Assembly: GCF_036227125.1 (NCBI RefSeq)
Contig: NZ_CP109435.1
Span: 5,456,001-5,520,000 of the forward strand
DNA from: Streptomyces sp. NBC_01485
Lineage (GTDB): Bacteria > Actinomycetota > Actinomycetes > Streptomycetales > Streptomycetaceae
DNA: 64,000 nucleotides
Reading direction: 5' to 3'
Below the pieces are notes generated by a model. It searched no databases and had not been told where the DNA came from. It saw only the letters and a program-made list of their open reading frames with translations. Shown here piece by piece: positions 51,243-59,204 of the stretch (its first letter is position 1; every line of letters begins with the position of its first letter). Position numbers and translations under genes: made by a program.

Positions 51243-52826
51243 ATGGCGGACACGAAGACAGCGGAGACCGAGGCGGAGAAACCGCCCAGGAGCGTGCGGG
51301 TCGTCCTGCTCGCGCTGATGATCACGATGATGCTCGCGATGCTCGACAACATGATCGTGGGCACGGCGATGCCGACGATCGTCGGCGACCTCGGCGGGCT
51401 CGAACACCTCGCCTGGGTGGTGACCGCGTACACCCTCGCGACCGCGGCCTCCACCCCGATCTGGGGCAAGCTCGGCGACATGTACGGACGCAAGGGCGTC
51501 TTCATGGCCTCGATCGTGCTCTTCCTGATCGGGTCCGCGCTCAGCGGCATGGCCCAGAACATGGGCGAACTGATCGGCTTCCGCGCGATCCAGGGCCTCG
51601 GCGCGGGCGGTCTGATGGTCGGCGTCATGGCGATCATCGGCGACCTGATCCCGCCGCGGGAGCGCGGCAAGTACCAGGGCATGATGGCCGGCGTCATGGC
51701 GCTCGCGATGATCGGCGGCCCGCTGGTCGGCGGCACCATCACCGACAACTGGGGCTGGCGCTGGTCCTTCTACATCAACCTGCCGCTCGGCGCGGTGTCG
51801 CTGACTCTGATCAGCGCCGTACTGCACCTGCCGAAGAAGCGGGCGAAGGCCGGCATCGACTACCTCGGTGTCGTCCTGCTGACCGTCGGCATCACTTCCA
51901 TCGTCCTCGTCACCACCTGGGGCGGCACGGAGTACGACTGGACGTCCGCGCGGATCATGGAGCTCGTCGGGATCGGCGTCGCCTCGCTCATCGGGTTCGT
52001 GTACTGGCAGACCAGGGCCGCCGAGCCCATCGTGCCGCTGCACATCTTCCGCAGCCGCAACTTCACCCTGATGTCGCTCATCGGCTTCATCACCGGCTTC
52101 GTGATGTTCGGCGCGACCCTCTTCCTGCCGCTCTACCAGCAGTCCGTGCAGGGCGCCTCCGCGACCAACTCCGGGCTGCTGCTCCTGCCGATGCTCGGCG
52201 CCATGCTGGTCACCTCGATGGTGGCGGGCCGGGTGACCACGAACAGCGGCAAGTACAAGATCTTCCCGGTCGTCGGCAGCGTCCTGATGGTCGTCGGCCT
52301 GTACCTGCTGTCCACGATGGACACCGGCACCAGCCGCTTCACCTCCGGCGTGTTCATGGCCGTCGTCGGCCTCGGCATGGGCTGCCTGATGCAGATCACG
52401 ATGCTGGTCGCGCAGAACAGCGTCGAGATGAGGGACATGGGCGTCGCGTCCTCGTCCACCACCCTGTTCCGTACGCTCGGCTCCTCCTTCGGTGTCGCGA
52501 TCATGGGCGCGCTGTTCAACAACCGGGTCCAGGACGTCATGTCCCAGAAGGCCGGGGCGCTGGGCTCGAAGATCACCGAGCAGTCCGCGCAACTGGACGC
52601 GGCCAGCCTGGCCAAGCTGCCTGCCGCGGCCCGCGAGGCCTACCAGCACGCGGTGTCGGCCGGCACGCACTCGGCGTTCCTGCTGGGGTCCGTGGTGGCG
52701 GTGGCCGCGTTGGTGGCGGCGGTGTTCGTGAAGGAGGTTCCGCTCAAGGGAGCGGGGCCGCAGAAGGCGGACGAGGCGACCGACGGGGCGGCGGCCGCGC
52801 CGCCGCCCATGGTCGACGCGGTCTGA
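51243..52826 (+). CDS. MFS multidrug efflux transporter (DHA2 / EmrB-QacA, 14 helices)
   Basis: A 527-residue drug:H+ antiporter with about 14 membrane helices. The first-helix motif MLDNMIVGTAMPTI (the DHA2 motif D1 region), the loop 2-3 motif GKLGDMYGRKGVF (motif A) and the helix 5 motif C-like GGPLVGGTI are present. A charged N-terminus and a Pro/Ala C-terminus are cytoplasmic. ATG 51243 has GGGGAG 8-9 bases before it; GTG 51234 is an alternative. Regulation by the divergent TetR through the three operators is strongly suggested. The drug range is unknown. Confidence 0.9.
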   Translation: MADTKTAETEAEKPPRSVRVVLLALMITMMLAMLDNMIVGTAMPTIVGDLGGLEHLAWVVTAYTLATAASTPIWGKLGDMYGRKGVFMASIVLFLIGSALSGMAQNMGELIGFRAIQGLGAGGLMVGVMAIIGDLIPPRERGKYQGMMAGVMALAMIGGPLVGGTITDNWGWRWSFYINLPLGAVSLTLISAVLHLPKKRAKAGIDYLGVVLLTVGITSIVLVTTWGGTEYDWTSARIMELVGIGVASLIGFVYWQTRAAEPIVPLHIFRSRNFTLMSLIGFITGFVMFGATLFLPLYQQSVQGASATNSGLLLLPMLGAMLVTSMVAGRVTTNSGKYKIFPVVGSVLMVVGLYLLSTMDTGTSRFTSGVFMAVVGLGMGCLMQITMLVAQNSVEMRDMGVASSSTTLFRTLGSSFGVAIMGALFNNRVQDVMSQKAGALGSKITEQSAQLDAASLAKLPAAAREAYQHAVSAGTHSAFLLGSVVAVAALVAAVFVKEVPLKGAGPQKADEATDGAAAAPPPMVDAV

Positions 52827-52839
52827 CCGCGCAGTGAGC

Positions 52840-52880
52840 GAAGGCCTCCCGGCGGTGTCCGCCCCGGGGGGCCTTCTTCT
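52840..52880 (+). terminator. Terminator after the MFS transporter
   Basis: AAGGCCTCCCGG pairs with CCGGGGGGCCTT across a short loop, ending in a T-rich tail (CTTCTTCTT). It begins 14 bases after the stop. Confidence 0.75.
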
Positions 52881-52927
52881 TGCGGGTGCGGGTGCGGGTG
52901 CGGGTGCGGGTGCGGGTGCGGGTGCGG
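52881..52927 (+). repeat. TGCGGG hexanucleotide microsatellite (G-quadruplex capable)
   Basis: Seven full copies of TGCGGG plus a partial one. Seven GGG runs separated by TGC meet the usual G-quadruplex rule on the plus strand. It is non-coding, directly after the MFS terminator. Confidence 0.85.
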
Positions 52928-52940
52928 CTGTGGGCCGTGG

Positions 52941-53035
52941 CTGGGGGCTGCAGCCCCCAGACCCCCGCTTCGGCCTTTAAGGGGCCTCGTCCTCAAACTC
53001 CCCCAGAGGGGGCCCCCAACGGGCTGGATTCTGCG
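52941..53035. repeat. Dispersed streptomycete intergenic repeat element
   Basis: A perfect 20-bp palindrome (CTGGGGGCTG/CAGCCCCCAG, 52941-52960) is followed by CCCCCGCTTCGGCC, CCTCGTCCTCAAAC and CAACGGGCTGGAT blocks. I recognise these blocks from gene-free spacers in many Streptomyces genomes. The rest of the MFS-cseC gap up to 53187 shows only short GC-rich repeats (CGCCTCCGCCGGTAAGGG-like) and no gene. Confidence 0.5.
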
Positions 53036-53187
53036 GACCGGCGTCGAGAAGGCACCCCCCGCCGTAAGGGCGCCTCCGCCGGTAAGGGTGCCCTCCGCCG
53101 GAAGAGCGCTGCCCGCCAGACGAGCTGGTTGTCGCCCTGGGCCCCATGGTGAGTTGCGGGAGTTGCCGCACCCGCCACGCTCCGCCG

Positions 53188-54522
53188 TCACGGCATCCTC
53201 GGGTAGCTTCCCGTGTTTGTCGGTGCGTGTTCGGGGAGCCACAGGACGGCGACGGCGCCCTCTGCGGGTATGTGTTCCGGGGCTCCCGCGGGCCGTACGT
53301 TGCGGAAGGTCAGGCGGGCGCCCAGGACTCGGGCCTGGCCTGCGGCGATGGTGAGGCCGAGTCCGTGGCCGCGTCCGGCGCGGTCGGCGCTGCCGGTGCG
53401 GAAGCGGCTCGGTCCCTCGGCGAGCAGATCCTCGGGGAAGCCGGGGCCGTGGTCGCGGACCCGGATGACCCGGCCCTCGACGGTGACCTGGATCGGCGGC
53501 TTGCCGTGCCGGGCGGCGTTGGTGAGCAGGTTGAGCAGGACCCGCTCCAGGCGTCGGGGGTCGGTCGTGACCATCGACTCGTGCACCACCCGCACCTCTA
53601 TGTCCGGGTTCTTGGCCGCCGCCCGCCGTGTCACGAACTCGCCCAGCAGGATGTCCTGCAGTTCGGCCCGCTCCGAGGCGCCGTCGAGACGGGCCACCTC
53701 CAGCACGTCCTCCACGAGGGTGCGCATGGCCTTCGCCCGGTCCAGGACCAGCTCCGTGGGCCGGCCGGGCGGCAGCAGCTCGGCCGCCGTCAGCAGTCCT
53801 GTCACCGGGGTGCGCAGTTCGTGCGCGATGTCGGCGGTGACCCGGCGCTCGGCCTCCAGCCGCTCCTGCAACGTGTCCGCCATGGCGTCCACCGCGCTCG
53901 CCAGGTCGTCGGTCTCGTCCCGCACGACCCCGCCGATGGCGTCCCGTACGCGGACGTCCGACTCGCCCTTGGCGACCTGGTTCGCCGCGGCCGCCGCCTT
54001 GCGCAGCCGGCGCGACATCTGCCCGCCGATGAGCACACCGAGCGCGCTGCCGCCGAGGACGACCGCGATGGAGCCGATCACCAGGGCCTGGTCGAGGTCC
54101 TTGAGAATGTCCGTGCTGCGGTCGGTGAACCCGGTGTGCAGGGACAGCACATGGCCGTCCTTGACCGGCACGGCCGCCCAGATGTCCGGCACCCCGCCCG
54201 AGCGGTCGGCGACGAACGTGGCCCGGCGGCCCTCCCGGACCTTCGCCCGCAACGCCGGCGGCAGGTTCGAGTCGTCGACCTTGATGTTGGGGAAGTTCAG
54301 CCGCCCCGACACCTCGTAGTTGCGCTGGGCGATCCGGACGCGCTCGTCGGCGAGGTCACGTGCGTTGTCCAGCATGGACACGCGGGCGGCGTTGTGCACG
54401 ACCAGACTCAGCGCGATCGCCACCAGCGCGCCGACCAGCGCGATCGCCGCGCTCAGCTTCCACCGCAGCCCTGTACGGATGCCCACGCGCTGCGTACGAG
54501 CCGCCACACCGTGCCGGATCAT
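53188..54522 (-). CDS. cseC: Cell-envelope stress sensor histidine kinase CseC
   Basis: A 444-residue sensor kinase of the SigE system, which detects cell-wall damage from antibiotics such as vancomycin. Helix 1 (about 23-43), an extracytoplasmic sensor (44-145), helix 2 (about 147-168), a HAMP domain, then the phosphoacceptor His234 in DIAHELRTPV. The ATPase domain has LLNLLTNAARHG, RDHGPGFP and GHGLGLTIA. ATG 54522 is chosen for AGGAG about 10 bases upstream; ATG 54531 lies almost on that site. It is 28 bases downstream of cseB and so co-transcribed with it. Confidence 0.93.
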   Translation of the reverse strand: MIRHGVAARTQRVGIRTGLRWKLSAAIALVGALVAIALSLVVHNAARVSMLDNARDLADERVRIAQRNYEVSGRLNFPNIKVDDSNLPPALRAKVREGRRATFVADRSGGVPDIWAAVPVKDGHVLSLHTGFTDRSTDILKDLDQALVIGSIAVVLGGSALGVLIGGQMSRRLRKAAAAANQVAKGESDVRVRDAIGGVVRDETDDLASAVDAMADTLQERLEAERRVTADIAHELRTPVTGLLTAAELLPPGRPTELVLDRAKAMRTLVEDVLEVARLDGASERAELQDILLGEFVTRRAAAKNPDIEVRVVHESMVTTDPRRLERVLLNLLTNAARHGKPPIQVTVEGRVIRVRDHGPGFPEDLLAEGPSRFRTGSADRAGRGHGLGLTIAAGQARVLGARLTFRNVRPAGAPEHIPAEGAVAVLWLPEHAPTNTGSYPRMP

Positions 54523-54550
54523 CCCCCGCATACTCCTGCCCCTGCCCCGC

Positions 54551-55252
54551 TCAGGCCTTCAGCTTGTAGCCGAAGCCGCGGACCGTCTCGATGCGGTCCT
54601 GGCCGATCTTCGTTCGCAGCCGCTGCACATGGACGTCGACGACCCGGGTGTCGCCGCCCCAGCCGTAGTCCCACACCCGCTCCAGCAGCTTGTCGCGCGA
54701 GAGGACCGTGCCCGGAGCGGAGGAGAACTCCAGCAGCAGGCGCATCTCGGTCGGGGTCAGCGCGACCGGCTGCCCGGCCCGGCGCACCTCCATGCCGTCC
54801 GTGTCGACCTCCAGGTCGCCGAAGGTCAGCACCCCGCCGGCGGCGGAGGCGTCGGGCTCGGTGCGGTCGCCGCCGCCCGCGTGGCCGAAGCGGCGCAGCA
54901 CGGCGCGGATCCGGGCGACCAGTACGGCGCCGTCGAACGGCTTGGTCACGTAGTCGTCGGCGCCGGCCTCCAGGCCGAGGACGACGTCGATGGAGTCGGC
55001 GCGCGCCGAGAGCATGATCACCGGCACGGTGGACTCGTCCCGGATGCGCCGGCACAGGCTCACGCCGTCCAGGCCGGGCACCATGACGTCCAGCAGCGCG
55101 ATGTCGGGGCGGTCGGCACGGAACGCCTCCAGGCCCGACAGGCCGTCGGGCATCGCGGTGACCACGAAGCCGTCCCGCTCCAGCGCGAGCTGGGTGGCTT
55201 CGCGGATGACGTCGTCGTCCTCGACGAAGAGGACGTGGGTCTGGTCTGCCAT
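54551..55252 (-). CDS. cseB: Response regulator CseB
   Basis: A 233-residue OmpR/PhoB-type regulator that, once phosphorylated by CseC, activates the sigE promoter. The receiver has the acidic pair EDDD, phosphoacceptor Asp55 in LLDVMVPGLDG and the Lys of YVTKPFDG. The C-terminal winged helix (about 135-230) has LTPTEMRLLLEFSSAPGTVLSRDKLLERVW and VDVHVQRLRTKIG. A Gly/Asp-rich linker joins the two. It is separated from cseA by 282 bases with a hairpin. Confidence 0.93.
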   Translation of the reverse strand: MADQTHVLFVEDDDVIREATQLALERDGFVVTAMPDGLSGLEAFRADRPDIALLDVMVPGLDGVSLCRRIRDESTVPVIMLSARADSIDVVLGLEAGADDYVTKPFDGAVLVARIRAVLRRFGHAGGGDRTEPDASAAGGVLTFGDLEVDTDGMEVRRAGQPVALTPTEMRLLLEFSSAPGTVLSRDKLLERVWDYGWGGDTRVVDVHVQRLRTKIGQDRIETVRGFGYKLKA

Positions 55253-55392
55253 CCCGGTGCTCTCAGTTCTCGAATGCGTGTATGCGTGTACGCGTATGAG
55301 TGTGCGTTCTCGTGTGCGCGTCGGTCGTCAGTCTGCGGTCCGTCGGTCAGCGGTCCGTCAGGCTGTCGGTGTTCTGACGGTTTCCTGTCGAG

Positions 55393-55413
55393 GGCGCCCC
55401 TTGAGGGGACGCC
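55393..55413 (-). other. Hairpin in the cseA-cseB gap
   Basis: On the minus strand GGCG-T-CCCC pairs with GGGGCGCC around a TCAA loop. The surrounding 282-base gap (55253-55534) has no gene. It contains repeated GACGGACCGC/GACTGACGACCGAC motifs and a TACGCGT/TATGCGT alternation near cseB. It may control read-through from sigE-cseA into cseB-cseC, or mark a second promoter. Confidence 0.4.
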
Positions 55414-55534
55414 TGGAGCGCGGCCAGCGTTCATTTTCGTGGTGCCCGGCCCGCCCGACACTCATTGATCGGAACGAGCGGCCCGATCGGTTCACGTTGC
55501 CGGAAGTTTTTTCGGCCGGCCGATCCCGGGCAGG

Positions 55535-56203
55535 TCAGCCGGCATCCGACGCGCTCGCCGTCGGGTCTCCGCCGACGACGCCGCTGTAGTCGTTGTGCCA
55601 GCTGAACTCCTTCACGAAGCGGCCCGAGGCCCAGCGGTACGTGATCACGTTCTCGCCGGACGGGCTGGAGACCGGGTCGCCCTTCTCGTACACCTGCTTG
55701 GTCACCACCAGGTCGCCCCGGTCTATCTCCGCGTAGACCGGGGGCTCCTCGGCCTTGAACACGTTCTCGTAGCCGCCGTCGCTCTCCCGGTACACGTACG
55801 AGCCGACGCCGACGAGGTCACCGCAGGTCAGCACGTTGACTATGACGTCGTTGCCGGAGCCGCCGGTGAGGTCGCCGTACGAGACGTCGACCGGGTACTC
55901 GTCCCCGACGCAGGGCTTCAGCTCGCGCTTGACCTCCGCGGAGACCGAGGGGTCGTCCTTGACGAGCCGGACCGCGTCCGCCCGGTCGGGGGCGTCGGTG
56001 GGGGTGAGCGAAGGCGAGGGGGAGGGAGTGACGCCCGCCACCGCGTCGGTGTGGGCCGGTCCCTCGTCGCGGGCACCGGTGCCGCCGGTCGCGCAGGAGG
56101 CGACGAAAAGGGCGAGGGCGGCGAGCACGGACATCGCCGTGATCACCGCCTGGATGGTGCCCCGGGCCGGTGTGGGCCCGGCCTCTGTCAGGCCGCCACG
56201 CAA
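55535..56203 (-). CDS. cseA: Lipoprotein CseA, negative modulator of SigE signalling
   Basis: A 222-residue lipoprotein. The signal sequence ends in the lipobox VASC with the lipidated Cys37, then a Ser/Pro/Thr linker and an exported domain of about 150 residues (CVGDEYPVDVSYGDLTGGSGNDVIV). In S. coelicolor loss of CseA raises sigE expression. The start is a TTG at 56203, which overlaps sigE by 16 bases, has GGAG 8 bases upstream and gives a basic n-region. GTG 56146 and ATG 56134 are in-frame alternatives but would leave no positive charge before the hydrophobic core. Confidence 0.85.
   Translation of the reverse strand: MRGGLTEAGPTPARGTIQAVITAMSVLAALALFVASCATGGTGARDEGPAHTDAVAGVTPSPSPSLTPTDAPDRADAVRLVKDDPSVSAEVKRELKPCVGDEYPVDVSYGDLTGGSGNDVIVNVLTCGDLVGVGSYVYRESDGGYENVFKAEEPPVYAEIDRGDLVVTKQVYEKGDPVSSPSGENVITYRWASGRFVKEFSWHNDYSGVVGGDPTASASDAG
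56162..56181 (-). terminator. Hairpin just after sigE, possible attenuator
   Basis: On the minus strand CCGGGCC pairs with GGCCCGG around a 6-base loop, starting 6 bases after the sigE stop and inside the 5' end of cseA. In S. coelicolor over 90 percent of sigE transcripts are reported to end just downstream of sigE, and this structure is well placed to do it. Confidence 0.55.
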
Positions 56204-56730
56204 CGCTCCCGCTCCTCACGCTCCAGCGCGCGTGCGTCCAGATCGCGGGCTTCCAGCTCCTCGCGGAGCCGGGCGAGCGCCCGGTGCAGCGTGCTCTTGA
56301 CCGTTCCGGCCGACATGCCGAGGGCGGTGGCCGTCTCCTCGGTGGACATCTGCTCCCAGTGTCGCAGCACCACGACGCTGCGCTGCTTCGGAGCGAGCAC
56401 CTTCATCGCGTCCATCAGCAGGGCGCGGTCCGCGTGCTGCTCCGTGGAGTCGTCCACACAGGCGTCCGGGAGCTGCTCGGTGGGTACTTCCTCGAGCTTG
56501 CGGGCCCGCCACCACTCGGTCCGCGTGTTGATCATGACCCGGCGCAGGTAGGCGTCCGCGAGGCGCTTGTCCGCGATGCCGTCCCAGCGGCCGTACGTCC
56601 GGGCCAGGGCGGTCTGCAGCAGGTCCTGTGCGTCGACCGGGTCCGGGACCAGCCGGCGGGCGCTGCGCAGCAGCGCGTCCTGCCGGGTGCGGACATACTC
56701 CTCGAACTCGAGCACATCGCCCTGCGCCAT
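56188..56730 (-). CDS. sigE: ECF sigma factor SigE
   Basis: A 180-residue extracytoplasmic-function sigma factor, master of the cell-envelope stress response. Region 2 (about 10-75) has DALLRSARRLVPDPVDAQDLLQ and ADAYLRRVMINTRTEWWR. Region 4 (about 110-165) has LAPKQRSVVVLRHWEQMSTEETATALG and GTVKSTLHRALARLREEL. There is no anti-sigma gene: SigE is controlled at transcription by CseB/CseC. ATG 56730 has AAGGGG 6 bases upstream; the open frame upstream is not coding-like. The 299 bases up to mutY (56731-57029) hold its promoter. Confidence 0.96.
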   Translation of the reverse strand: MAQGDVLEFEEYVRTRQDALLRSARRLVPDPVDAQDLLQTALARTYGRWDGIADKRLADAYLRRVMINTRTEWWRARKLEEVPTEQLPDACVDDSTEQHADRALLMDAMKVLAPKQRSVVVLRHWEQMSTEETATALGMSAGTVKSTLHRALARLREELEARDLDARALEREERERCVAA

Positions 56731-57029
56731 GGTGAACCCCTTCGTCCCCGTGCCGGGCGGACTGTTGTCCGCCGGTTTCCCGCCTGTGGTCTGTGGTCGT
56801 CGTGTCCCTGCCGGGCACACAAATGAAGCTACGGAGGTGTTGTCACGGCACTGTCCGAAGCAGCCTGCGGCTAGCGCTCAGCTGTCCGTCAGTTGTGTAA
56901 CGGAAATGGGTTTGGGGTAAGGGGGCGCGCCGAATGGCATGGCTATGGGGTGATTCGCCCGGCGATTGGGCGTGACAAAGGGCCGACGTCGGCCGTGATG
57001 AAGCCGCCTGTCTGTGAAATGACCGTGTG

Positions 57030-57962
57030 TCAGGTCAGCGGCAGGCGGTACAGCCCGCCCGGCAGCGGCTCCGCCAGTCCGTCCGCGACGAGGCCGTCCA
57101 GCGCACGCGCGCGTTGCACCGGCTCGTGCCACACGCGGTCGAGGGCCGACTGCGGCACGGGCGCGTGCGCCTCCCGCAGGACGGCGAGCAGCTTGCCCCT
57201 GACCTGCCGGTCGGTGCCGGCGTACGTCTGGCCGCGGCGCGGCGGGCCGTCGTGCTCCGGCTTGCCCGCGAGCCGCCAGGCGCACTGCGCGGCGATCGGG
57301 CAGCGCACGCAGGTCTCGTTCTTCGCCGTGCAGACGAGCGCCCCGAGCTCCATGGACGCGGCGGCCCAGCGCGCCGCGGTCGGCTCGTCGTCGGGCAGCA
57401 GGGCGCGGGCCAGCCTGCGCTCGGCGGCCGTGGTGGCGGTGGGCGGGTACTGCACGCCCGTGACGGCGCGCGCGAAGACACGGCGGACGTTGGTGTCCAG
57501 GACCGCGTGCCGCTGGCCGTACGCGAAGGAGGCGACGGCCGCAGCCGTGTACTCGCCGATGCCCGGCAGCGCGAGGAGCTGCGCGTGGTCCGACGGCACG
57601 TCGCCGCTGTGCCGTTCCGTTATCGCCACCGCCGCGCCGTGCAGCCGCAGGGCGCGGCGCGGGTAGCCGAGCCGCCCCCACGCGCGTACGGCCTCGCCGG
57701 GGGCGTCCGCGGCGAGGTCGGCGGGGCGCGGCCAGCGGGCGAGCCACTGCTCGTAGACCGGCAGGACGCGGCTGACCGGCGTCTGCTGGAGCATGAACTC
57801 GCTGACCATCACGCCCCACGCACCGGCCTCGGGGTGCCGCCAGGGCAGGTCGCGGGCGTGGTCGTCGAACCAGTCGATCACCGGGGAGTGCAGGTCCGCT
57901 CCGGGGGCGTCGGCGTCGGCGCGGGCGGGGCTGCTGTGCGGGGGCTTCGTGGGAGCAGTCAT
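57030..57962 (-). CDS. mutY: A/G-specific adenine DNA glycosylase
   Basis: A 310-residue base-excision repair enzyme that removes A opposite 8-oxoG. Order: catalytic Glu region SEFMLQQTPVSRV, helix-hairpin-helix LLALPGIGEYTAAAVASFAYG, catalytic Asp156 in VLDTNVRRV, and the [4Fe-4S] cluster cysteines C-x6-C-x2-C-x5-C in CTAKNETCVRCPIAAQC. The C-terminal MutT-like 8-oxoG recognition domain is reduced. ATG 57962 with GGAAGG just upstream is the start. It is close to disA and radA, making a DNA-repair group. Confidence 0.93.
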   Translation of the reverse strand: MTAPTKPPHSSPARADADAPGADLHSPVIDWFDDHARDLPWRHPEAGAWGVMVSEFMLQQTPVSRVLPVYEQWLARWPRPADLAADAPGEAVRAWGRLGYPRRALRLHGAAVAITERHSGDVPSDHAQLLALPGIGEYTAAAVASFAYGQRHAVLDTNVRRVFARAVTGVQYPPTATTAAERRLARALLPDDEPTAARWAAASMELGALVCTAKNETCVRCPIAAQCAWRLAGKPEHDGPPRRGQTYAGTDRQVRGKLLAVLREAHAPVPQSALDRVWHEPVQRARALDGLVADGLAEPLPGGLYRLPLT

Positions 57963-58222
57963 GGCCCTTCCGATCCTGCCATGCGCACCGGGGCACGCGC
58001 GCGTACCGCCACTCGACCGGATCCGGTCCCGGGAACGCGGCACGCGCGTGTGGCGCGGCAATAGTCATGGCCGTGACAACGGCCGGAGGTGCCATGGCCA
58101 GAGCTGCAACGGGTGCGATCGGCAAGGGGAGTCGGCCGCGCGTGCCGAAGTCGGGTGCGGGGGCCGTGGTTTCCGGGATGATGATCCGGAAAAGTTGTCC
58201 TCCTGGCGGCGGGTGGGGCCGG

Positions 58223-58248
58223 GGAACGGGTCGATCTCTCGTACAGTT
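58223..58248 (+). promoter_or_regulatory. SigR-type promoter of the Gly/Ser-rich membrane protein
   Basis: GGAAC (58223-58227), exactly 18 bases, then GTT (58246-58248), six bases before the GTG start. This is the same pattern as at ftsH and clpC. The TACAGT at 58242 gives an overlapping vegetative-type -10. Confidence 0.5.
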
Positions 58249-58254
58249 TGCGCC

Positions 58255-59103
58255 GTGGGATCTCTGCGCAATCCGGTCGGGCCGCTTCCCTCCTCCATCT
58301 ACTGGCGGCGGAGGGTCGTCATGCTGTCCGTGTTCGCTCTGTTGGCGCTGATCACCCTGTGGGTGGTGGTCTCGGGCGGGGGCGGCAGGAACAGTGGTGC
58401 CAATGGCGGCAACGGCAAGAATCCCGCGTCCTCGATCACGCCCGGGCCGTCCGGTTCCGGGCCCGCTATCAGCCAAAACCCGGGCGGGCGCGACGAGTCG
58501 AGCGACGGGGCCACCAGCGGGTCCGGCTCGGGGTCGGACGCGGGCTCGGGGGGCGGCACCGGCTCCGGTGGTTCGGCCGGTGGCTCGGCGGGCTCCGGCG
58601 ACACCGACGACGGCGCCAACGGCAGCGGCAGCGGTAGCGGAAGCAGCGGCGGCGGCAGCGGCAGCGGTACGGGGACGACGTTGCCGGCCGGGACGACCCT
58701 GCCCAACTGCACCGCAGGCGTCGTCACGTTGAGCCTGCGCAGCGTCCAGAACGCGTACTCGCCGGACCAGACGCCCACCTTCCGGCTGATCGCGAAGAAC
58801 AGCTCGGGGAGCGACTGCAAGGTCGATCTCGGGCCCAAGGCCGCGGTGTTGACGATCACTCAGGCGGGCAGTGACGACGACTACTGGTCGTCCGCGGACT
58901 GCCCCAAGGCGCCCGGGAGCCTGCTGTACCGGGTGCCTGCCGGGGACAGCATCACGTACACCCTGAAGTGGGACCGCAAGCCGAGCGCCCCGGAGTGCGC
59001 GACGCCTCCGGCGGGCGTGGCCGGAGCCGGGACGTATCTCGTCGAGGCAAAGGCTCCGGGGTTCGCGAAGGCACAGACGTCGTTCGTGCTGGACGCCGAC
59101 TAG
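58255..59103 (+). CDS. Membrane-anchored protein with long Gly/Ser linker and C-terminal beta domain
   Basis: A 282-residue protein. One N-terminal membrane helix (about 23-43, MLSVFALLALITLWVVVSG) is followed by some 100 residues of Gly/Ser/Asp low complexity, then a C-terminal extracytoplasmic domain of about 140 residues with strands and four cysteines (LPNC, SDCKVDLG, SADCPKAP, PECATPP) likely to form two disulfides. I do not recognise the domain; it is not an enzyme I can name. The start is GTG, leaderless by position. The promoter fits SigR, so an envelope role in redox stress is possible but unproven. Confidence 0.7.
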   Translation: MGSLRNPVGPLPSSIYWRRRVVMLSVFALLALITLWVVVSGGGGRNSGANGGNGKNPASSITPGPSGSGPAISQNPGGRDESSDGATSGSGSGSDAGSGGGTGSGGSAGGSAGSGDTDDGANGSGSGSGSSGGGSGSGTGTTLPAGTTLPNCTAGVVTLSLRSVQNAYSPDQTPTFRLIAKNSSGSDCKVDLGPKAAVLTITQAGSDDDYWSSADCPKAPGSLLYRVPAGDSITYTLKWDRKPSAPECATPPAGVAGAGTYLVEAKAPGFAKAQTSFVLDAD

Positions 59104-59142
59104 AAGAGGACTCGATCGACCTGGCCCGACCCGGCCGGTCTG

Positions 59143-59204
59143 GACGTACCGTTCCAGGGTCGGCGATCGCCCCCTGGACGTACCGTTTAGACGTACCGTT
59201 CCAG
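59143..59204. repeat. Triplicated disA 3'-end motif
   Basis: GACGTACCGTT occurs three times (59143, 59177, 59190), two of them extended to GACGTACCGTTCCAG. The last copy is the end of disA itself (codons Leu-Glu-Arg-Tyr-Val), so the spacer seems to have grown by partial duplication of the gene end. The copies also form overlapping inverted repeats (CCTGG/CCAGG) that may terminate the convergent genes. Confidence 0.7.

Noticed and set aside
58067..58351. Open frame beginning with a repeated Ala/Gly-rich segment upstream of the Gly/Ser-rich protein
   Set aside because: It overlaps the better-supported gene in another frame and lacks normal codon bias; it is a GC-rich shadow.
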